A stretch of DNA of 10,070 bases from Pseudomonadota bacterium (GTDB lineage Bacteria > Myxococcota > Bradymonadia > UBA4248), in assembly GCA_017613855.1 (NCBI GenBank), contig JAGACY010000149.1:1-10070 (forward strand), given 5' to 3'. Positions 7,611 to 10,070 of the stretch are shown here, one piece after another; within the stretch, counting starts at the first letter, position 1, and every line of letters starts with the position of its first letter. The notes beneath the pieces were generated by a model. The model made no database searches. It was not told the DNA's origin and saw only the letters and a program-made list of their open reading frames with translations. A program made the translations under genes and the position numbers.

Positions 7611-7674
7611 ACAATGGTTCAGTTTGGGGGAATAAGCGCTATTTCCATGATTTTTTGAGTAGCTGAGCCATTGT
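7611..7674 (+). terminator. Nested stem-loop after paralog 2; possible terminator
   Basis: An outer stem pairs 7611-7622 with 7663-7674 (ACAATGGTTCAG/CTGAGCCATTGT; 12 pairs including one G-U). Inside it, GGGAATA (7628-7634) pairs with TATTTCC (7640-7646) around a five-base loop, and six T follow at 7651-7656. The inner hairpin plus T-run resembles a weak intrinsic terminator, placed 13 bases after the stop codon. The outer stem would compete with or extend it. Strength is uncertain because the inner stem is AU/GU-rich. Confidence 0.45.
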
Positions 7675-7682
7675 TTTGGGAA

Positions 7683-7787
7683 AGGGGGCAGTCGCCCCCT
7701 ACGGCGCTATTGTCCGGACGACCACATTGGGTCGCCCGGACAATACGCGCCTACCCCCACTGCGGGGTTTCACCCCGCAACGCCCCC
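7683..7787 (-). repeat. Three-hairpin intergenic repeat, copy 2 (inverted)
   Basis: This is the reverse-complement counterpart of the element at 1683-1787. On the + strand hairpin C pairs 7683-7689 with 7694-7700 (AGGGGGC/GCCCCCT). Hairpin B pairs 7709-7723 with 7730-7744 (ATTGTCCGGACGACC/GGTCGCCCGGACAAT). Hairpin A pairs 7761-7767 with 7773-7779. Hairpin B has one A-C mismatch on the + strand (7718/7735) that becomes a G-U wobble on the - strand, so the fully paired RNA would be read from the - strand. Two stem base pairs differ from copy 1 by compensatory double changes. It lies 86 bases after the stop of paralog 2. Confidence 0.85.
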
Positions 7788-8003
7788 ATACATTTTCACC
7801 AGAGACGCCTTTACCATCTGGAAGGTATTAAAATTGTCTCGGTATTTAAGTTGTGTTACACAGTATGGGCATGATTTTCGTCATCGAAATCAGGCGAAAA
7901 ATGGGAAAATAATTGTCTATCGGATGGACACTGTTGGTATCTTTTTTAATGTCACGTTTGTTGGCGTTATTCTTGATAAATAATCGATAGCTGGAGTGTT
8001 CAG
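7788..8003. other. Intergenic region upstream of the VWA gene
   Basis: About 215 AT-rich bases lie between the inverted hairpin repeat and the VWA gene. They contain no convincing ORF. The only clear element is GGAG at 7993-7996, seven bases before ATG 8004. T-rich and TTG-containing stretches at 7934-7966 could hold a promoter, but no -35/-10 pair with good sequence and spacing was found. Confidence 0.5.
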
Positions 8004-10070
8004 ATGTATAGACACACACTGGGTGTCGCACTTGCTTTGGGTCTCTCTTTGGGAGCCTCTGTGTCGTATGCCGAACCGCAGGTGCCTGCGCGCATCATTC
8101 ATTTGGTCTACGACGATTCCGGCAGTATGATTGCCGATCCCGAGACCAAATATAAAACTTATGTAGATACATGGTGCCAGGCAAAATATGCCATGGAAGT
8201 CCTCACGGCTATGCTCGGCGAAAATGATAAACTCAATGTATATTACATGAGTTCCTATAATCTCGTGAAGAATCACGATTTTGCCGACTGCAAATCCAGG
8301 ATAAAAACGCAGTCCGTCGGTATTCTCAATATCAATGGCAGTGCCAATGCCACTATTATTCAGCAGAATGTCAATACCGTACAGGAAAATACAACGATCG
8401 ACGGAGATACGCCTTTTTGTCCCGTCGTGGATGCCTATCAGGATCTAAAGCTAGGTACTAATGATACAAAAGATAATAAATGGCTTGTGATCTTGACTGA
8501 CGGCCAATTCGAAGATTCTACATCCGAAATTACGCAGAAATATTATAATGATTTCTCCAAAGATGTGAATGTCGTCGTTCTTTCGATCGGCAAACTCGTC
8601 GATACGACCATTGTTCCCGACGAAGCCAATGGCCTGTTCATTCGCCATGCACAGACTTCGCAGGATGTACTCAATGAACTGACACAGATCGGGAATCGTA
8701 TTTTCCAGCGAAACACCATTCCGATTGCCGCTGACAATACATTCTCGCTGCCAATCCCGATGAAACAGATCATCGTCTTTGCGCAGGGGCAGGGCGTCGA
8801 TGTCACCTCACTGACCAACTCCCAAAAACAAAAGAGTAACGCCCCTGTGACGAGTGTACGCGCAACTCAGCCCGCTGTGGCTCATGCTACACTGCGCAAG
8901 CGCGATCTTTCTAAAATCAATGAGATCGTCGAGGGCACCAACGGTAAACTCAATGGACAGCTGGCGACATTTAAGGGATTTCAGGATAAGCGCTACTTTG
9001 CTCCCGATTCCTATCACGTCGATTTCGCAGGCGAAGAAAGTCGGAATGTACAAATCTATTACGATCCTTTCGTAGGGGTCGGCATTCATGTTGCCGATAC
9101 ACAAGGGCAGGCAGTCGATCCCAAGACGATGCAGCCCGGCAAATATCATGTCGATCTGAATTTCGAGAATCCCGATTCGCACGACATCATCGAAAGACAA
9201 CTGCTCAAGAATCCTAAAACGGGTGAGGATGCTGTCATTCATGGCACAATCACCATTACGGGGGTCAATCCCGATACAGGCGAGGAAATACAGATTTCCA
9301 AATCGGATTTCGATATGTCGACCGATTTCGATTTGCAGCCAGGGCAGCGTGCGCGCATCGACTATCACGGCAAATTCCTCGAATACAATACCGTAAGTTC
9401 TGATGGACAAGGCGCTTTTGTTCTTCCGTTCCAGGTGCCAAAACCCAAATTGTCGCTCGCTTCAAATGCCGATGGAAACGGGCAAAATCAGGCCAGCTAC
9501 GGCATTACCGGGGCGGGGTTCCATGAGGATGGCAAACCGTTGCATTTTGCGCTCGAAGCCAAAGATTATTACGGTAAACCTGTCGAAATCAGCGACAACG
9601 ACTGGAACAATCTCAATCTTAAGATCGAGCCGGCCGAGATTGCCAACATCATTCAATCGCTCGAAGTTAAAAAGAATCCTGACCGCTCATTCGATATTGT
9701 GCCGCATTTTGTCGATAGTGGTTTTGCCGAGATTGCCTCGCAAAAAGCCGAATTAACAATTACTCCGGAGATTCGGTCCGACACGCTCGATGTCGATGGC
9801 AGCTTTAAAGCACTCCTCGATTTTCACAATGATATCGAAAAGGACGAACTCGTCTGGAAGGCATTGACGGCGCCAAATTATTGCATCGTATGCGAAGGCA
9901 TCGCCCCCAAGGATGCACCCATCCTCATTTCGGCCTCGTTTAAAGAGCGCGAAATGACTGATGAAATCTGGAATGCCCTTCCGCCTCCGTCGCTGATGGT
10001 TTTGCAGGCGAACAAGAGTGTTGCAGGCTTTGAGGATTGTCAGAAAACCGACGAAAAGGGCGTTTTTGCC
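8004..10070 (+). CDS. Secreted VWA-domain protein, 3' partial (689 codons visible)
   Basis: The frame starts at ATG 8004, seven bases after GGAG, and stays open to the right edge. Residues 1-23 form a Sec signal peptide ending in VSYA, with cleavage before Glu24; there is no lipobox. Residues ~31-235 are a von Willebrand factor A domain with a complete MIDAS: DxSxS at 37-41 (YDDSGSM), Thr136 in GDTPFCPVVDAY and Asp166 in VILTDGQFED. These residues coordinate a divalent metal for ligand binding in this family. The following ~450 residues look like successive beta-sandwich segments: one opening with PIPMKQIIVFAQGQ, a stretch around VQIYYDPFVGVGIHVAD, and others, with no named domain recognised. 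Cysteines are few, in contrast to the other genes. The product is exported to the periplasm or beyond; a C-terminal transmembrane or sorting segment may lie outside the window. Metal-dependent adhesion or protein binding is inferred from the MIDAS, with the ligand unknown. It probably has its own promoter, as a 406-base gap precedes it. Confidence 0.88.
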   Translation, partial: MYRHTLGVALALGLSLGASVSYAEPQVPARIIHLVYDDSGSMIADPETKYKTYVDTWCQAKYAMEVLTAMLGENDKLNVYYMSSYNLVKNHDFADCKSRIKTQSVGILNINGSANATIIQQNVNTVQENTTIDGDTPFCPVVDAYQDLKLGTNDTKDNKWLVILTDGQFEDSTSEITQKYYNDFSKDVNVVVLSIGKLVDTTIVPDEANGLFIRHAQTSQDVLNELTQIGNRIFQRNTIPIAADNTFSLPIPMKQIIVFAQGQGVDVTSLTNSQKQKSNAPVTSVRATQPAVAHATLRKRDLSKINEIVEGTNGKLNGQLATFKGFQDKRYFAPDSYHVDFAGEESRNVQIYYDPFVGVGIHVADTQGQAVDPKTMQPGKYHVDLNFENPDSHDIIERQLLKNPKTGEDAVIHGTITITGVNPDTGEEIQISKSDFDMSTDFDLQPGQRARIDYHGKFLEYNTVSSDGQGAFVLPFQVPKPKLSLASNADGNGQNQASYGITGAGFHEDGKPLHFALEAKDYYGKPVEISDNDWNNLNLKIEPAEIANIIQSLEVKKNPDRSFDIVPHFVDSGFAEIASQKAELTITPEIRSDTLDVDGSFKALLDFHNDIEKDELVWKALTAPNYCIVCEGIAPKDAPILISASFKEREMTDEIWNALPPPSLMVLQANKSVAGFEDCQKTDEKGVFA

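Noticed and set aside
1683..7787. CRISPR array or insertion sequence
   Set aside because: There are only two copies 6 kb apart without regular spacers, and neither cas genes nor a transposase is present in the window.
7934..7990. Promoter boxes for the VWA gene
   Set aside because: Several TTG-containing and AT-rich hexamers exist, but no pair has both good sequence and 16-18 base spacing.
8808..9410. Antisense 200-codon open frame inside the VWA gene
   Set aside because: The + strand frame is continuous through the region with a signal peptide and VWA motifs upstream; the antisense product has no recognisable features.

Overview
The window reads as a cell-surface or secreted-protein locus of a Gram-negative bacterium. 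All four genes lie on the + strand and fill nearly all of it. The mix of diderm-type lipoprotein signals, long cysteine-module arrays, FG-GAP/VCBS beta-propeller repeats, a DPxHCGxC cysteine-rich protein and a secreted VWA protein is typical of Myxococcota and related former Deltaproteobacteria. The base composition looks only moderate, unlike the very GC-rich soil myxobacteria, so a lower-GC relative seems more likely. That placement is inference. No rRNA, tRNA, housekeeping gene, transposase or CRISPR array is visible.

Layout. Bases 1-1562 hold the 3' end of a cysteine-rich protein gene that enters from the left edge. Bases 1563-1931 are an intergenic region with an imperfect inverted repeat and a ~105-bp three-hairpin repeat. 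Bases 1932-4778 and 4844-7597 encode two tandem paralogous lipoproteins of 948 and 917 aa. Each has a lipobox at Cys21, the same array of ten cysteine modules, an FG-GAP propeller region, a WNQHxYHVTN segment and a C-terminal CARDB-like beta-sandwich. A 65-bp gap separates them and contains a perfect TATAAT box and a ribosome binding site for the second gene. Bases 7598-8003 are intergenic, with a nested stem-loop just after the stop codon and a second, inverted copy of the three-hairpin repeat. Bases 8004-10070 hold the 5' 689 codons of a secreted VWA protein with a complete MIDAS; it runs off the right edge.

Together the genes suggest a module for extracellular contact: disulfide-stabilised stalks, calcium-binding propellers and a metal-dependent adhesion domain. 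No ligand, enzyme or export machinery can be identified from these bases. The two least routine observations are the hairpin repeat, whose two copies bracket the lipoprotein pair in opposite orientation and show compensatory stem changes, and the contrast between absolute cysteine conservation and a diverging propeller in the two paralogs.
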